Positions 13,357 through 24,000 of a stretch of 31,238 nt of DNA are shown here, piece after piece; positions within the stretch are counted from its first letter, which is position 1, and the number at the start of each line of letters is the position of its first letter. The translations under genes were made by a program, and so were the position numbers. This stretch comes from a virus, in IMG/VR virus record IMGVR_UViG_3300046009_014071, positions 1 to 31,238 of that record; one strand, written 5' to 3'. The notes under the pieces are model-generated. The model was not told the origin of the DNA. It ran no database searches and saw only the letters and a program-made list of their open reading frames with translations.

Positions 13357-16346
13357 TATCCATTACATAGTACTTGGAAACTAATTCCAACATTTATTGA
13401 TATATCATCATTGCTTGGTACACAATTATTATTATAAATAAGAACTGTCTCATCTTGTGTATTCATAACATAACTATATCCCAATGTTTGTAAACTTAAT
13501 AAAGTAGTATCTAAAGCGTCTACCCAATCACCCGTGGTTGGTACCCCTGCGGGTCCTGAACCACTGAAAAAGTAATCTTGTGCTATTGGAACTCCGTTAA
13601 CTCTAATATCCACATACCAATTAGTTAATATTGTTAAACCTAAACAATCATTAAAGTTTATATTTTCAGAAAGATAATATTGTTGTAACAAGTTTGACAA
13701 TAAAACACCAAAAGATGTTACAGTAGGATCTGAATTCCACGGATATAACCCACATTCAATATATTGACCCGGACAATCATAAACAAATGCTTGAGTTGTA
13801 ATTCCACAAGGTTTACAAAGTGGTGGTAATATTTTACAAACAGTTTGTCTTCTCCATCCGAATTTTTGTCTATGGAAAATTGAATTTTCTAACTTCATTC
13901 CTGTTGTCCAAATGGTTGTCGCAGGAATCATCTGTTCAATTAATCTTATCCAATAGGTACCCAAACCATTAACATAATCGATCATTGTTTGATATGTAAA
14001 ATTGCCGTTTTCAACTCCGATAAGTTGTTGGGATTCTAAATACTTCCAATAAATTGATTGTAAAGTAGGGTATCCACCAGTCTTACCATCAGTAATGAAT
14101 TGTCTATTTCTAACATTAATCATATTATGCCAAAAAGTTTGAGCAAACTCAAAGAAAGTTTTTTGTTTTGGTTTTGGTACAATTTCAGTCCAATCAATAC
14201 CTCCTCTTTTTGGGTAAGGGTTTGGTATATCACATGGAGATGGTGGTACATAATTTAAACCTTGTTCAGGTATTGGGAAATTATATTCTCTTGACATAGA
14301 CCAAACATCATATATTAACCCTTGTGCCGGATTCATAAATATGTCGACGTTTTTGACGTTCAACACTAAACATTCTTCATTAGCAACGTAGTAGGCGTTT
14401 AAATTAGCATCAAAACTATTTCGTAATATTTGTTGTGAGTCAATCCAACTTTTCTTGTTATCGGATATTTTTCTTAAAGTATATCCCAAATTCATATATG
14501 GGAAATATCTATATCTATTTAGATATTCTTCCCCATAATTAAATGGTAACAATTTTGTTTGATAATCGGGATTATTACCTGTGAAAACGCTATTTGTTAA
14601 ATTAACCTGCTCAGGCATTCTGTGTTGAGGTGTTGATTCAAACCAACCCCCTCCTATTTGGAAAAAAAAGTCATCTGATGTTGCTGGCATTTGTGGACAT
14701 CCAATTAAATCAACAGGGTAGTCTTCTCTTGTCGTTGTGACAGGAACTGTAATACTTGAGGTAGTAAAACCTGTTGCGGGGTTTCCTAATATACTGTATA
14801 CATTATTTGTTTGTAATACAGGAAATTGTTGTGTGAATGATCCACCTGTAATTTGTAAGAATTGTTGTTGGAAATTCGACATATCAATTCTTTGATCGGC
14901 AACATAAACGTATTCATTAAATTCCACTAAAGCATCTGGTGCCCCAATCAATCTTAATAAACACTCAATAGATTTTCTCGTACCTTTCGATTTAAATAAG
15001 TAAGCAGAATTTAAAACTAAATTTCTATAATATTGATAGTTTAATTCTTCAGGTGTTTGACCTTTAGATAAACCAGGAAATAAATTTGTTGTTGGTGAAA
15101 AAACATTCTGTAATAATTGTTCATTAGATATTGGGGAAATGTTTACCTTCCACCCTAATGTTTCAGCAAGGTTTTTTAATAACTGTGATGGTATGTCATT
15201 TTTTACAACATAATTAACATTGGTCATATTGGCCAATGCGGTTATGAAAGTTTTTGTTTGGTCAAAACTTCTACCATAAATTTGTAATACTTTTTCGAAC
15301 TTTTGATCTGGAGTATCAAATTCTTTAAGAGCTCCCGTAGTTAAAAATCTTGAGATCAAGTTTGTTTTGTACTCATCTAAGTTAGTACTAAATTCACTTA
15401 ATTTTTGAAGATAAATCTCAAAGTTCTGTGACTCAATATCTAAATTCCATAGACCTGATAATGGGAAAGTTACGTTTTGTGTTGTAAAAACATAATTACC
15501 GTTATCCATTTCTTTTGGTGTTCTAAAACTTGCGGTATAAATAGGAACTACATTTCTATTTAGTAAGAAATTTTCAACAGGATCGAGGTTTTGTTGGAAT
15601 ACCGAGTTAACTTCACTATTATTTGGTCTGATCACTAAATAATCATATGATATCTGAGATCCTGAAAATGGATTACCCTCAACAATTATGGTAAATGTAG
15701 TTGAGTTATCATTTGTAGGATAGATGTAATTTACTGGATACTCATTTCCTTGTACGTATAGACTATATTTTTTAAAATTTGCAGTCATATCTCTCAAAGG
15801 AGATACCTCAACTTCTTTTAATAGGATGTTACGAGCTGCGTTTTCAGAAAAATCAATATCAAAAGGATTTCTAATTGACGATATGTAAATTTCAAGTGAA
15901 GTTTCATTATCAACCGCATCATACGCACAATTAAAAGCTGTGGTTTGTGTTATAAACTTTGCAGTATTTTGAGCGACTTCTAAAGCACCAGGGAAAAAGT
16001 TGATAATTCTTGTTACTGAAGTTGAGATTCTTTTAGTTAAAGACCCATACTCCGTAAAGTTCGTAATTTGACTTAAATCATAATTTGGATATACTTGAAA
16101 GTTCTTAGAAAGAATTGCTTGTGATTCTATTAAATTTTCAATATTTAAACTATCTAAATTGATTGGGTCAGAAAACGACCCTATATCAAAATTTCTGTTT
16201 TGTTTTTCACTTATTGATGTTGTGAACTCAAAATTTGCCTGCGTAAAACCCCCACCCGCAATTAATTGTAATCCTACAATATTATCGGAAAAAGTTCCTT
16301 GACCGCTAGCTGGTGTTGGTGGACAGGTAAATTTTTGTGTAGCCAT
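13356..16346 (-). CDS. Baseplate/tail protein with gpI-like segment (996 aa)
   Basis: Residues about 385-475 include LAETLGWKVNISPIS, then LNYQYYRNLVLNSAYLFKSK and GTRKSIECLLRLIGAP. The string of a folded helical region with 'KGT-x-x-x-I-x-x-LL' resembles the P2 gpI-type tail protein, which links baseplate and fibres in contractile phages. The long regions on both sides (1-380 and 480-996) are unrecognised and rich in aromatic and Asn residues. The C-terminal 150 residues contain a Cys-rich stretch (ILPPLCKPCGITTQ, YDCPGQYIECG). The start overlaps the stop of the 302-residue gene (TAATG) and the stop overlaps the start of the SprB-repeat gene, so it sits in a tightly coupled run. A baseplate-to-fibre adaptor is the favoured role; this is an inference from one segment and from position. 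Confidence 0.58.
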   Translation of the reverse strand: MATQKFTCPPTPASGQGTFSDNIVGLQLIAGGGFTQANFEFTTSISEKQNRNFDIGSFSDPINLDSLNIENLIESQAILSKNFQVYPNYDLSQITNFTEYGSLTKRISTSVTRIINFFPGALEVAQNTAKFITQTTAFNCAYDAVDNETSLEIYISSIRNPFDIDFSENAARNILLKEVEVSPLRDMTANFKKYSLYVQGNEYPVNYIYPTNDNSTTFTIIVEGNPFSGSQISYDYLVIRPNNSEVNSVFQQNLDPVENFLLNRNVVPIYTASFRTPKEMDNGNYVFTTQNVTFPLSGLWNLDIESQNFEIYLQKLSEFSTNLDEYKTNLISRFLTTGALKEFDTPDQKFEKVLQIYGRSFDQTKTFITALANMTNVNYVVKNDIPSQLLKNLAETLGWKVNISPISNEQLLQNVFSPTTNLFPGLSKGQTPEELNYQYYRNLVLNSAYLFKSKGTRKSIECLLRLIGAPDALVEFNEYVYVADQRIDMSNFQQQFLQITGGSFTQQFPVLQTNNVYSILGNPATGFTTSSITVPVTTTREDYPVDLIGCPQMPATSDDFFFQIGGGWFESTPQHRMPEQVNLTNSVFTGNNPDYQTKLLPFNYGEEYLNRYRYFPYMNLGYTLRKISDNKKSWIDSQQILRNSFDANLNAYYVANEECLVLNVKNVDIFMNPAQGLIYDVWSMSREYNFPIPEQGLNYVPPSPCDIPNPYPKRGGIDWTEIVPKPKQKTFFEFAQTFWHNMINVRNRQFITDGKTGGYPTLQSIYWKYLESQQLIGVENGNFTYQTMIDYVNGLGTYWIRLIEQMIPATTIWTTGMKLENSIFHRQKFGWRRQTVCKILPPLCKPCGITTQAFVYDCPGQYIECGLYPWNSDPTVTSFGVLLSNLLQQYYLSENINFNDCLGLTILTNWYVDIRVNGVPIAQDYFFSGSGPAGVPTTGDWVDALDTTLLSLQTLGYSYVMNTQDETVLIYNNNCVPSNDDISINVGISFQVLCNG

Positions 16347-17254
16347 TATCCTGTTATATTAGAAAAACTTTTACTAAAATCTATGTTTATACCTCTATCT
16401 TGTCTTACTTCGTATAACAAATTATTAAATTGGTCTTTAATTTCATACAAGTTGTATTGTTTGTAGATATTGTTATTAGAATCGTAAATAGTGTAGATAC
16501 CATCATCAATTGATTTGGTTTGGTTACCATAAAGTGCAATTGCTAATGTTGATATATCTTGATCAACAATTTCAATTTCAGTTGTAATTGGGTTAAAGAA
16601 TGTATTTGTTATAATAATATTTTGGTTTGGTTGCCCAATATATGGAGTGGCATTTGGTTTGTTGGTTGGTGAAGATGAGGGTGATAATGTACAAAACATT
16701 AAGTTTGTTGCTCCCTCTACATACCTATATCTAATCGATTTTTGAATTGTGTTTGTTAAATTTTGTACAACAGGTTCACAATAAAAAGATGATGTTATTA
16801 TTCTGAAAAAATTAGGTATTTTAGTTCCGTCAGGATTCAAATATTCAACTCTGAACCCTACTAAACCTTGATTCACAAATTTATTTCTATATTCAGATGG
16901 TACTTGATTTATATCAATAACAATTCCTTTTACGTTTGGTAATGCCGATAACACACCACAATCATTTATTGTAGTTCTGATCTCAGCAGGTCTAATTAGT
17001 AGAGTATAAATCCCTAACTTATTGAATGTGGTTGCAGGTAATTTTAAATTATAAAGTCCACCTAATATTTCCACACCAGAATTTCCACCTGTATCTGAAT
17101 TATGAAAATATGGTCTTAATATGTCTTGAGCATTAAGAGATGTAAGAAGATAATTATTTGTATCATCTCGTGATGGTGTATATGTCATTATTATCTCTAC
17201 ATCCTCAGGACTTACGTCCGCTCCTCTAATAGTACCGTAGTTACCAGTTGCCAT
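16346..17254 (-). CDS. Unrecognised structural protein of the tail cluster (302 aa)
   Basis: I do not recognise a family. The protein starts MATGNYGTIRGADVSPEDVEI and is mostly beta-type, with no membrane segment, signal peptide or coiled coil. Residues about 100-160 (VKGIVIDINQVPSEYRNKFVN, LVGFRVEYLNPDG) look like a compact folded domain, and the final 60 residues (DDGIYTIYDSNNNIYKQYN, LYEVRQDRG) are another. It overlaps the start of the gpI-like gene by one base (TAATG), so its product is probably needed in step with that protein. A TATTTATA motif precedes its ATG by 12 bases. Baseplate-associated is the best guess from neighbours only. Confidence 0.62.
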   Translation of the reverse strand: MATGNYGTIRGADVSPEDVEIIMTYTPSRDDTNNYLLTSLNAQDILRPYFHNSDTGGNSGVEILGGLYNLKLPATTFNKLGIYTLLIRPAEIRTTINDCGVLSALPNVKGIVIDINQVPSEYRNKFVNQGLVGFRVEYLNPDGTKIPNFFRIITSSFYCEPVVQNLTNTIQKSIRYRYVEGATNLMFCTLSPSSSPTNKPNATPYIGQPNQNIIITNTFFNPITTEIEIVDQDISTLAIALYGNQTKSIDDGIYTIYDSNNNIYKQYNLYEIKDQFNNLLYEVRQDRGINIDFSKSFSNITG

Positions 17255-17266
17255 GCGTTTTTATTT

Positions 17267-17274
17267 TATAAATA
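17267..17274 (-). promoter_or_regulatory. TATTTATA gene-start motif
   Basis: Minus-strand TATTTATA lies 12 bases before the ATG of the 302-residue gene and immediately after the stop of the 391-residue gene. It is followed by AAAATAAAA, much like the plus-strand copy at 231-238. Confidence 0.38.
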
Positions 17275-17275
17275 G

Positions 17276-18451
17276 TTATGTTGGTTCTTTTACAACATTA
17301 AAAAATTTGTATCCGTATTTTTCCAAGTCACCCAAATTGTCAACTTCACCTAAACGCATCACACTTTCTAAAGGTGCATATTTACCTCTTTCAACATAAA
17401 CATTAGTTAATATTTGTGGTTGGTCAATGACATTTAATAATACTTCATTTTTTGTTATTGCAGATAGAATTAAATCATTCTGTGTATATCCCGAAGATTG
17501 GACTAAATAAACCGTATAATCTCTATAATCAAGATAAGTAATATCATTTATTGTGTATGCGGTATATTCATTATTAGGACCAAAACCTAAAAATTCACCA
17601 ACAACACCAGTCGATCCTGTAACTGGACCAAATTTAAACTTACCTCCAATCAAGTTAGTCGCAGGACCATACTGTATCAAATCGCTTAGAGTTGAGGTTG
17701 TATAACCTGAAACAGGAAATGGGATTGAAGTAAAGTTGTAAGAATAAAAATCATTAATATTCCAATTAGAGTCTCCACTAAAAATAAAGTCGTAACTAAT
17801 TGGAGTTCCGCTACAAATACCGGCAGGTACAAAAGTCGCAACTCCATTTGGGTTTGGTATTGTTGTACCTGTAAATGGTACTACAACGTCTTTTTCAACA
17901 TATGAAATACCCCAAGGTGAATTTGCGGTTAATTTTACCGTATAAACCCCATATCCCGATGGGAAAGTATGTTGTAATGGTGAAGGGGAAATTAAAGGTT
18001 GACTAAACCCATCACCCCAATCAACAGAAAAGTTAACTAATGATAAAAATTTAACTAATTCAGTATCTGAAGTGTTATAGAATAGAAAAGTATACCCCAA
18101 AGGATCTGTTATAGTATCTGCACTAACAATGAAATTTGTGATAACATCTTTTTGTAGTACCGCACCATCAAAAACCGAGTAATATCCAATATCTACCGCA
18201 GTTTGTTGGAAAAATAGGTTGATTGACAAACACTCCAATAGTGAACTACCGTTAGTACCTCCACTTAACACCATATTCATAGGGAGATAATAACCTGTCG
18301 TACCTGTTAATGTGGTAATTGTTTGTGCGGTAATAGGACAACAAGGATCAATATACGTTGAGATATCAGTTTCCCCTGTGAATGGGACCGTGATCAAATC
18401 ACCTTTTATATTTTCAGGTGATATTCTAAATTTATAGTATTGTTGTTCCAT
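17276..18451 (-). CDS. Structural protein with PKD-like domain (391 aa)
   Basis: Residues about 138-187 read VNFSVDWGDGFSQPL, then HTFPSGYGVYTVKLTANSPWG and VEKDVVVPF. This is the WDG/WGDG...H-x-F...G-x-Y-x-V-x-L pattern of PKD (polycystic kidney disease) Ig-like domains, which are used as spacers or binding modules in surface proteins. The N-terminal part (YYKFRISPENIKGDLITVPF, CCPITAQ) and the C-terminal part (NVYVERGKYAPLESVMRLGE) are not recognised; the C-terminus looks like a conserved assembly contact. The ATG overlaps the stop of the 269-residue gene (TAATG). A peripheral baseplate or fibre-network protein is inferred from the domain and the location. Confidence 0.66.
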   Translation of the reverse strand: MEQQYYKFRISPENIKGDLITVPFTGETDISTYIDPCCPITAQTITTLTGTTGYYLPMNMVLSGGTNGSSLLECLSINLFFQQTAVDIGYYSVFDGAVLQKDVITNFIVSADTITDPLGYTFLFYNTSDTELVKFLSLVNFSVDWGDGFSQPLISPSPLQHTFPSGYGVYTVKLTANSPWGISYVEKDVVVPFTGTTIPNPNGVATFVPAGICSGTPISYDFIFSGDSNWNINDFYSYNFTSIPFPVSGYTTSTLSDLIQYGPATNLIGGKFKFGPVTGSTGVVGEFLGFGPNNEYTAYTINDITYLDYRDYTVYLVQSSGYTQNDLILSAITKNEVLLNVIDQPQILTNVYVERGKYAPLESVMRLGEVDNLGDLEKYGYKFFNVVKEPT

Positions 18452-19260
18452 TATGGGTTTACATATTCATACCATTTTATGGGTTGTGATGCAGTTCCAA
18501 CCCTAATTAAGTTTAAAATATCATTCACTTTGTATGTGAAAGTTGGGTAATCTAACTTAACTCTATAATAGAAATAGTCCGCATTATTAAATGTAAATCT
18601 GTCGGGTAATAATAAAACTTGAACTCTATTTGTCATTCTAACAAATGACCCAATTCTGGCATCAAAGAATTTCGCACTCATATAAAAAGTATCAATATCA
18701 ATGTAATCTCGTTCTCGTAACCAATAAATGAAGAAACCTTCTTTGTCACCTAAAAAATCCAATTTAAAGTATGGAGCTCTTACATCGATCAAAGGACTAA
18801 AAGGATTTAATTGTGCTGTTTGGAATAAACCTTGTTGTACAGGTAAAATTATGGTAAAATAATTTTTTTGTGTCTTTTCATCCGTTGTGTCATAAAAGTC
18901 TAATTTAAAAAATGATTTGGTAAATGGGTTTGTGTAATAATATAGTTCAGATACTGTGAACCCAGCATTAAAATAAGTCGGACCCCAATTTGTAACGTTA
19001 GCATTTTGTGATGATATTGGTTGTGCAAAATCATAAAAATTAAATTCATAATTTATATCAGTATCTCCACCCTTTATTGGTGAGTGATAAAATCTTATGA
19101 TTTCAAAATCTTTTGCAATACCGACAACTTCCTTGATCATTTCATTTTCATAGTCTGAAATTGCCTCATCTCTACCGGTGAAATCCCAAGTCATCTCAAC
19201 AGGTATGTTTACATACTTGTTGAGTTCATTTTTTAATATTGTAAATTTATTCACACTCAT
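18451..19260 (-). CDS. Unrecognised structural protein of the tail cluster (269 aa)
   Basis: I do not recognise this family. The product is rich in Phe, Tyr and Asp, with short beta-like stretches (FFKLDFYDTTDEK, YFKLDFLGDKEGFFIYWLRER, NRVQVLLLPDRF) and no membrane segment, signal or repeat. The start at 19260 lies inside the end of the 599-residue gene, a 14-base overlap, and the stop overlaps the next ATG as TAATG, so it is embedded in a coupled run of tail genes. The opening segment (TILKNELNKYVNIPVEMTWDF) is probably helical. A baseplate component is inferred from context only. Confidence 0.62.
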   Translation of the reverse strand: MSVNKFTILKNELNKYVNIPVEMTWDFTGRDEAISDYENEMIKEVVGIAKDFEIIRFYHSPIKGGDTDINYEFNFYDFAQPISSQNANVTNWGPTYFNAGFTVSELYYYTNPFTKSFFKLDFYDTTDEKTQKNYFTIILPVQQGLFQTAQLNPFSPLIDVRAPYFKLDFLGDKEGFFIYWLRERDYIDIDTFYMSAKFFDARIGSFVRMTNRVQVLLLPDRFTFNNADYFYYRVKLDYPTFTYKVNDILNLIRVGTASQPIKWYEYVNP

Positions 19261-21046
19261 CGATTACCGGATCTGTTATAGTTGTTATGTTAGGACCAAT
19301 ACTACCTTGAGTATAAGGTGAAATTATGTTAAAGTTTTCAGGAGTTATTCTAAATATAGTGTTCACATATGGGTAATGTTTTCCATTCAAGAACGGATAG
19401 TTAACCCCAATACCTTCTTCATCTGAATACCCATATGGGTAAATATCTCTCCATCTAAAACTATTAGACAGTTTAGAGAAATAAGCGTAGTCAGGGATGT
19501 CTACAACAATAGAAGCACTTCCTTCTTCAACGTAGTTCGAAAACTCTCTTATTTGTATAGGGGCGTGTGGTGAATAAAAATAACCGTATTGGTTTGTTGG
19601 TGGTATGTAATTAGTTATTAAAGAAAACCAATTTCCGTTAAATTTTATTTTATGAACGTAGTCTGAAATAATTCTTTCGTTTTGATCATAATTGTTCCAC
19701 TCACAATAGTCCCCATCAAGTGTATCACCCGAAACTAAAGTCTCATTATAATAAAAAGGTCCTGCGTTCCCGACGTTATATGATAATTGATTTATGTCGT
19801 TGTTAATTGAAGATAGGGGGTTTGATTGGTCCCACCAAGGTTGTGGTGCCGCATTTGGTCTTAAATAAGTATTAAAATACCAACCTTGTTTCATATTTCT
19901 TGTCCAACCAAAAAATCCTCTCCATATTGTTGTAAAAAATAACTGAGTTAATGGTCTTTTTTGATTATCTCTATACAAACTTATATCTATATCACAATTA
20001 AATGAAAGGTTATATGATTGACTATTTTCTTTAACTGAAGACCTATCTTGTTGTAATGGAGTTAAAGCACCAATTTCAAATTTTGGGTTTGAGTTAAATA
20101 TATTCTGTTCAAATCCTGCATTTGTTAATACTGAACATTGTGGATTTGTGATAATTTTGTGTCTTCTAACATAATATTCACTTCTTGTTTCATTTATGTT
20201 ATTTATATTAATAACTCTTTTAAATGTGCCCTGTACGTTGGTATTAAAAGTGTTTCCAACAAATCCAACATTTGCAATATTAAATATAAACTCATCAGAC
20301 CCATAACCATTATCCCCTAAACTTGAGACTTGGAATAAATTGTTTTGATTATAATTAAATGATAATTCAACATATTCACCTGCCGTTAATCCGTGTGGCA
20401 TAGGACATTTAAATCTTATTACTCTTGTATTTTGGTTCGATCCAACAGTTATAATAAATGGAATACCTTGAGATGCAATCCAAGACCAATTCACATTTGA
20501 ATTTGGTAAGTAGGTATTCATAGTTCTATTGTATATGTTTTCAAAAGGATAACTTATGTAATGAAACCAATTATACGTACTAGCGCTAGCGTTTTTAAAG
20601 TCAATGTGTGCGTTTGGTGGTTGTGTATAACCAACAACATTATTATCTGTTCTAATAAAATCAAATTCAAAATATTGTGGAAATCCTTGCCAAGCACTTT
20701 GTAATGGTGGAAATGGAGGTGCCGCACCTATGTTTCCACCAGGAAACGCTGTTATCGTGTTTTGAAGTTCGTTTGTATAATACAGATTGTTTCTAAAAGG
20801 AGTATATGTTGTTGATCCTGTTAGGGCATTTGAAAACAGTATTGTATATTTTGTTACAGGTCTAAATATTGTTGAACTTTGTTGTTCCTCGTCAAATAAA
20901 TCTTCTAAATTTAAATCAACAGAACGATCATATTCAGTAAGTAATTTAGTACTTTGGTCAACAGGAAGACTTACAAATGTATCAACATTAATAGCCCCTT
21001 TAAATCTATCTCGACCTAATATTATTTTAGTTGATTCATCAGACAT
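19247..21046 (-). CDS. Unrecognised structural protein of the tail cluster (599 aa)
   Basis: No family is recognised. The N-terminus (STKIILGRDRFKGAINVDTF, then SVDLNLEDLFDEEQQS) is charged and could be a docking tail. The rest is Asn-, Phe- and Tyr-rich and probably beta-structured, with several Trp-rich loops (FFTTIWRGFFGWTRNMKQGW, PQPWWDQSN). There is no signal peptide or membrane segment. Its ATG overlaps the stop of the 1972-residue gene (TAATG). Together with that protein and the 269- and 391-residue products it seems to form one assembly unit downstream of the gp6- and gp25-like wedge genes. Aromatic, Asn-rich sequence fits a carbohydrate-contacting surface, but no direct evidence shows this. 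Confidence 0.64.
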   Translation of the reverse strand: MSDESTKIILGRDRFKGAINVDTFVSLPVDQSTKLLTEYDRSVDLNLEDLFDEEQQSSTIFRPVTKYTILFSNALTGSTTYTPFRNNLYYTNELQNTITAFPGGNIGAAPPFPPLQSAWQGFPQYFEFDFIRTDNNVVGYTQPPNAHIDFKNASASTYNWFHYISYPFENIYNRTMNTYLPNSNVNWSWIASQGIPFIITVGSNQNTRVIRFKCPMPHGLTAGEYVELSFNYNQNNLFQVSSLGDNGYGSDEFIFNIANVGFVGNTFNTNVQGTFKRVININNINETRSEYYVRRHKIITNPQCSVLTNAGFEQNIFNSNPKFEIGALTPLQQDRSSVKENSQSYNLSFNCDIDISLYRDNQKRPLTQLFFTTIWRGFFGWTRNMKQGWYFNTYLRPNAAPQPWWDQSNPLSSINNDINQLSYNVGNAGPFYYNETLVSGDTLDGDYCEWNNYDQNERIISDYVHKIKFNGNWFSLITNYIPPTNQYGYFYSPHAPIQIREFSNYVEEGSASIVVDIPDYAYFSKLSNSFRWRDIYPYGYSDEEGIGVNYPFLNGKHYPYVNTIFRITPENFNIISPYTQGSIGPNITTITDPVIDECE

Positions 21047-24000
21047 TAGAATTCAGGAACATAAAGTTTATAGAATCTATCTATTGCGGTTTTACCATTA
21101 AATAATCCAAAGTAGAAATGGTAAGGAGCTCCCACAACAACACCTTGTGATGGTACTGCAGGGTTTGTTACGTTTGGTGAAAAGAAGTTAACAGGTTGTC
21201 CTTGAATAACTCCTGATGTACCCAAAGGAGGGTATTGGAAATTAGGTTCAGGTAAAGGCGGCACTACTGTTGAATCAAAGTTTGTTATAAACCCAAACCC
21301 ACCTTGTGATTGATTGTATTGTGTAATATACTTTTCACCTAACGTAAAGAAATCCAAATTTTGATATTCTTTTTTGAAGAATCCTACAGGTATTGTATTT
21401 GTATACCAGTTATTATTTTCGGTTCCAAATATTGAGTTTGACTTAAACAATACCCATTTGTAGTGAGGAACAACCTGTGATTTAGGATAACCAAATACGT
21501 CTTGTATCAATGGTGTTTGGTTATAAGTTTCAATACCAGGTGCCATTATCTTTCTATATCTTAATTCTGAGGTACTTGAAGAGAAGAATACCCCAAATAC
21601 AGGTTTTGATGGAACCGCACCTAAGTTTCCTTCGGTACCTAAGAAAATATATGAATTAGTGTTTGTTGTAGGTAAGTTTTCTGTAATAAATGGTGAAACC
21701 TTCCATTCAGAATTTATTGATAACATTTGAGCAATGTCACCATCAATACGGTATCCTTTTCTTGTACTATCAAAGAATTGATCGATTGAGGTACCGGCTT
21801 GGAAACTGTTACCTACTGATGTTGGTTGTATGTTTGAGGCAACATTAGTATTGAGTAATCTTGATAGGAAAGATAATAAAAGTAAGTTTGAGTTATCTTG
21901 GTATGAAGTGGTATCTACTTGATCAACATAATAACTACCAAATGCAGGGTTTGAGCAAATTTCTTTAATAAAACTATCTCTTGGTCCTAAATCAACTACT
22001 GTTGTTGGGAATTGTATTTGTTTAAAGTTATAAGCCGCCCCCGGGAAATTTAACAATGAAGACGGAAATGATGAAGTTGCTGGTGAATTTTTACCAATAA
22101 ATTCATTAATTGTATCACTCCAAGGTGAACTTCTGTAATAGAAATTATTAGATATATCATTATAAACTATAACGTCATCACAATAAGCCTTGTAAAATTT
22201 AGTGTTGTATAAAGGTTGAGTTGGGTCTAAACCAAATATCTTTCTCGTATTAAAAGAAAACATATACAAAGCTCCATTAACCCAATTGTTTTGGAATACT
22301 TGAGCAAAAACTCCTCTACATAATGCGAAATTCATTGTAAATCTAACCTTCCATTCTAATAGTAATTTTAAATCATTATCAAAAGCAAAATTAAATAGAT
22401 ATTTTTTTTGTCCTCCAAGTAATGTAGGATTAAGTAAACAATAACATCCATTAATAACTCTACCTTCAGGTACTGAACATTTAGAAGGTCCATTATAAGG
22501 AATAATACCCCAAGTATGTCCATCACCACTATAACAAGATAAAGGTACTATACCCTCACATTGTAGTGTTTCGGTTAATGCTGTTATTGCTGGTGGTTCA
22601 TCATAAGATCCACCATTAATTAATTCTAAACCTATTTGTATTTGTATTGGCGGTTCTTGACCTTGAGCATTATAGAATGTAAAATTGTTGTTTTGATGTA
22701 ATCCATACCCAGTTTTAGATCCTGTACCATTTTCAGTTTTTGTTGATGTTGGTATTCTATCACTTCTCATAACCAAATAATTTCTACTATTAAAATTAAT
22801 TGGACTTGGGTTGAAACTTCTATAATAAGCCGCTGAATACAAGAAATTTAAATATCTAAAATTATAACTTGGGTTATTTGGTGGTGAAAAATAATAATAT
22901 TGTAAAATCTCACAAGCACTATTACAGTTAACCCCTTGAGTGTTGTTTAGAAAATAGTTTAATGCGGTTTGAGAATTAAAAACTAAATTATTAAATCCGT
23001 AACTACCATTAGATCCTATAAAAGTACCTCCTCCAAAATAAAAGTTTACCGTTGCTTGTGGGGGTGGATTATAAGGCACTAAATAATTAGTATTTGAAAC
23101 TATGTACATATTCGCAGCCATATTGATAGTTGGAAATCCTGGAAGTGGTGTTGGTACATAAGATGTATAAGTACCTGCAGCTGCCGTTGTATTATCGTCA
23201 GTTGCTAAATAGTAAAATGGTAAGTTAGAGGTAAATGCTGTAAAGTTTGGATTTGATGGTGTAGGTCCCGTAATTGATAAAGAAAATGAAGGAAAATATA
23301 GATTATGTCCTTGATTATTTGAGGTTAAATGTGATATTGGGTGTGCGGGTTGTGTAGCGTTGGCGTTTATTGGGTACCCCTGAATTGGTACGTTCATATG
23401 GTATTTACCTGTTGCAACTACGGTATTAGGGGTTAAATGACCATAAATTCTTGATAAATCATACTCAATAGTTTGTTTCTGAGTATGTGGGTCAACCCCT
23501 CTTGTACAAATTATTATTTCATAATTTTGATAATTAAACATTGTTTGTAGTGCGGATGTTGGTACTGTGTAGACATCAAATATGTTTGCAGGGGTACCAT
23601 TAACTAAATCACAACCAGGTCTTAAGAATTTTATTTTATGTAATAGATAACCAGCAGGAAATAAGTTTTGGTTTGTTAAATTTGCTAACTGTAAAAAATT
23701 ACCAACAGTTAAACCTGTAATTGCCTGAAAATACTCAACGTCTGTTGGGTATTTTAAAAACGATTCTTCATATCCATTTACCCCTAAAGTTGTTGGTCCA
23801 TTATTTGCAGTGGAAAGTATTTGAGTAAGAGAAGTTGCGGTGAGTATAATATTTGCAGATAAAAAACCTCCTGAATTCAAAGACGATGGATCCGCATAGT
23901 TTATTGTAACACCAGTTTGTCCTGTAAAAGTAACACCTGTTATAGAATTTAAATTAAATTGGTTAAGTGTCCCACCTGTCAAATTAACTCGTCTATTAGT

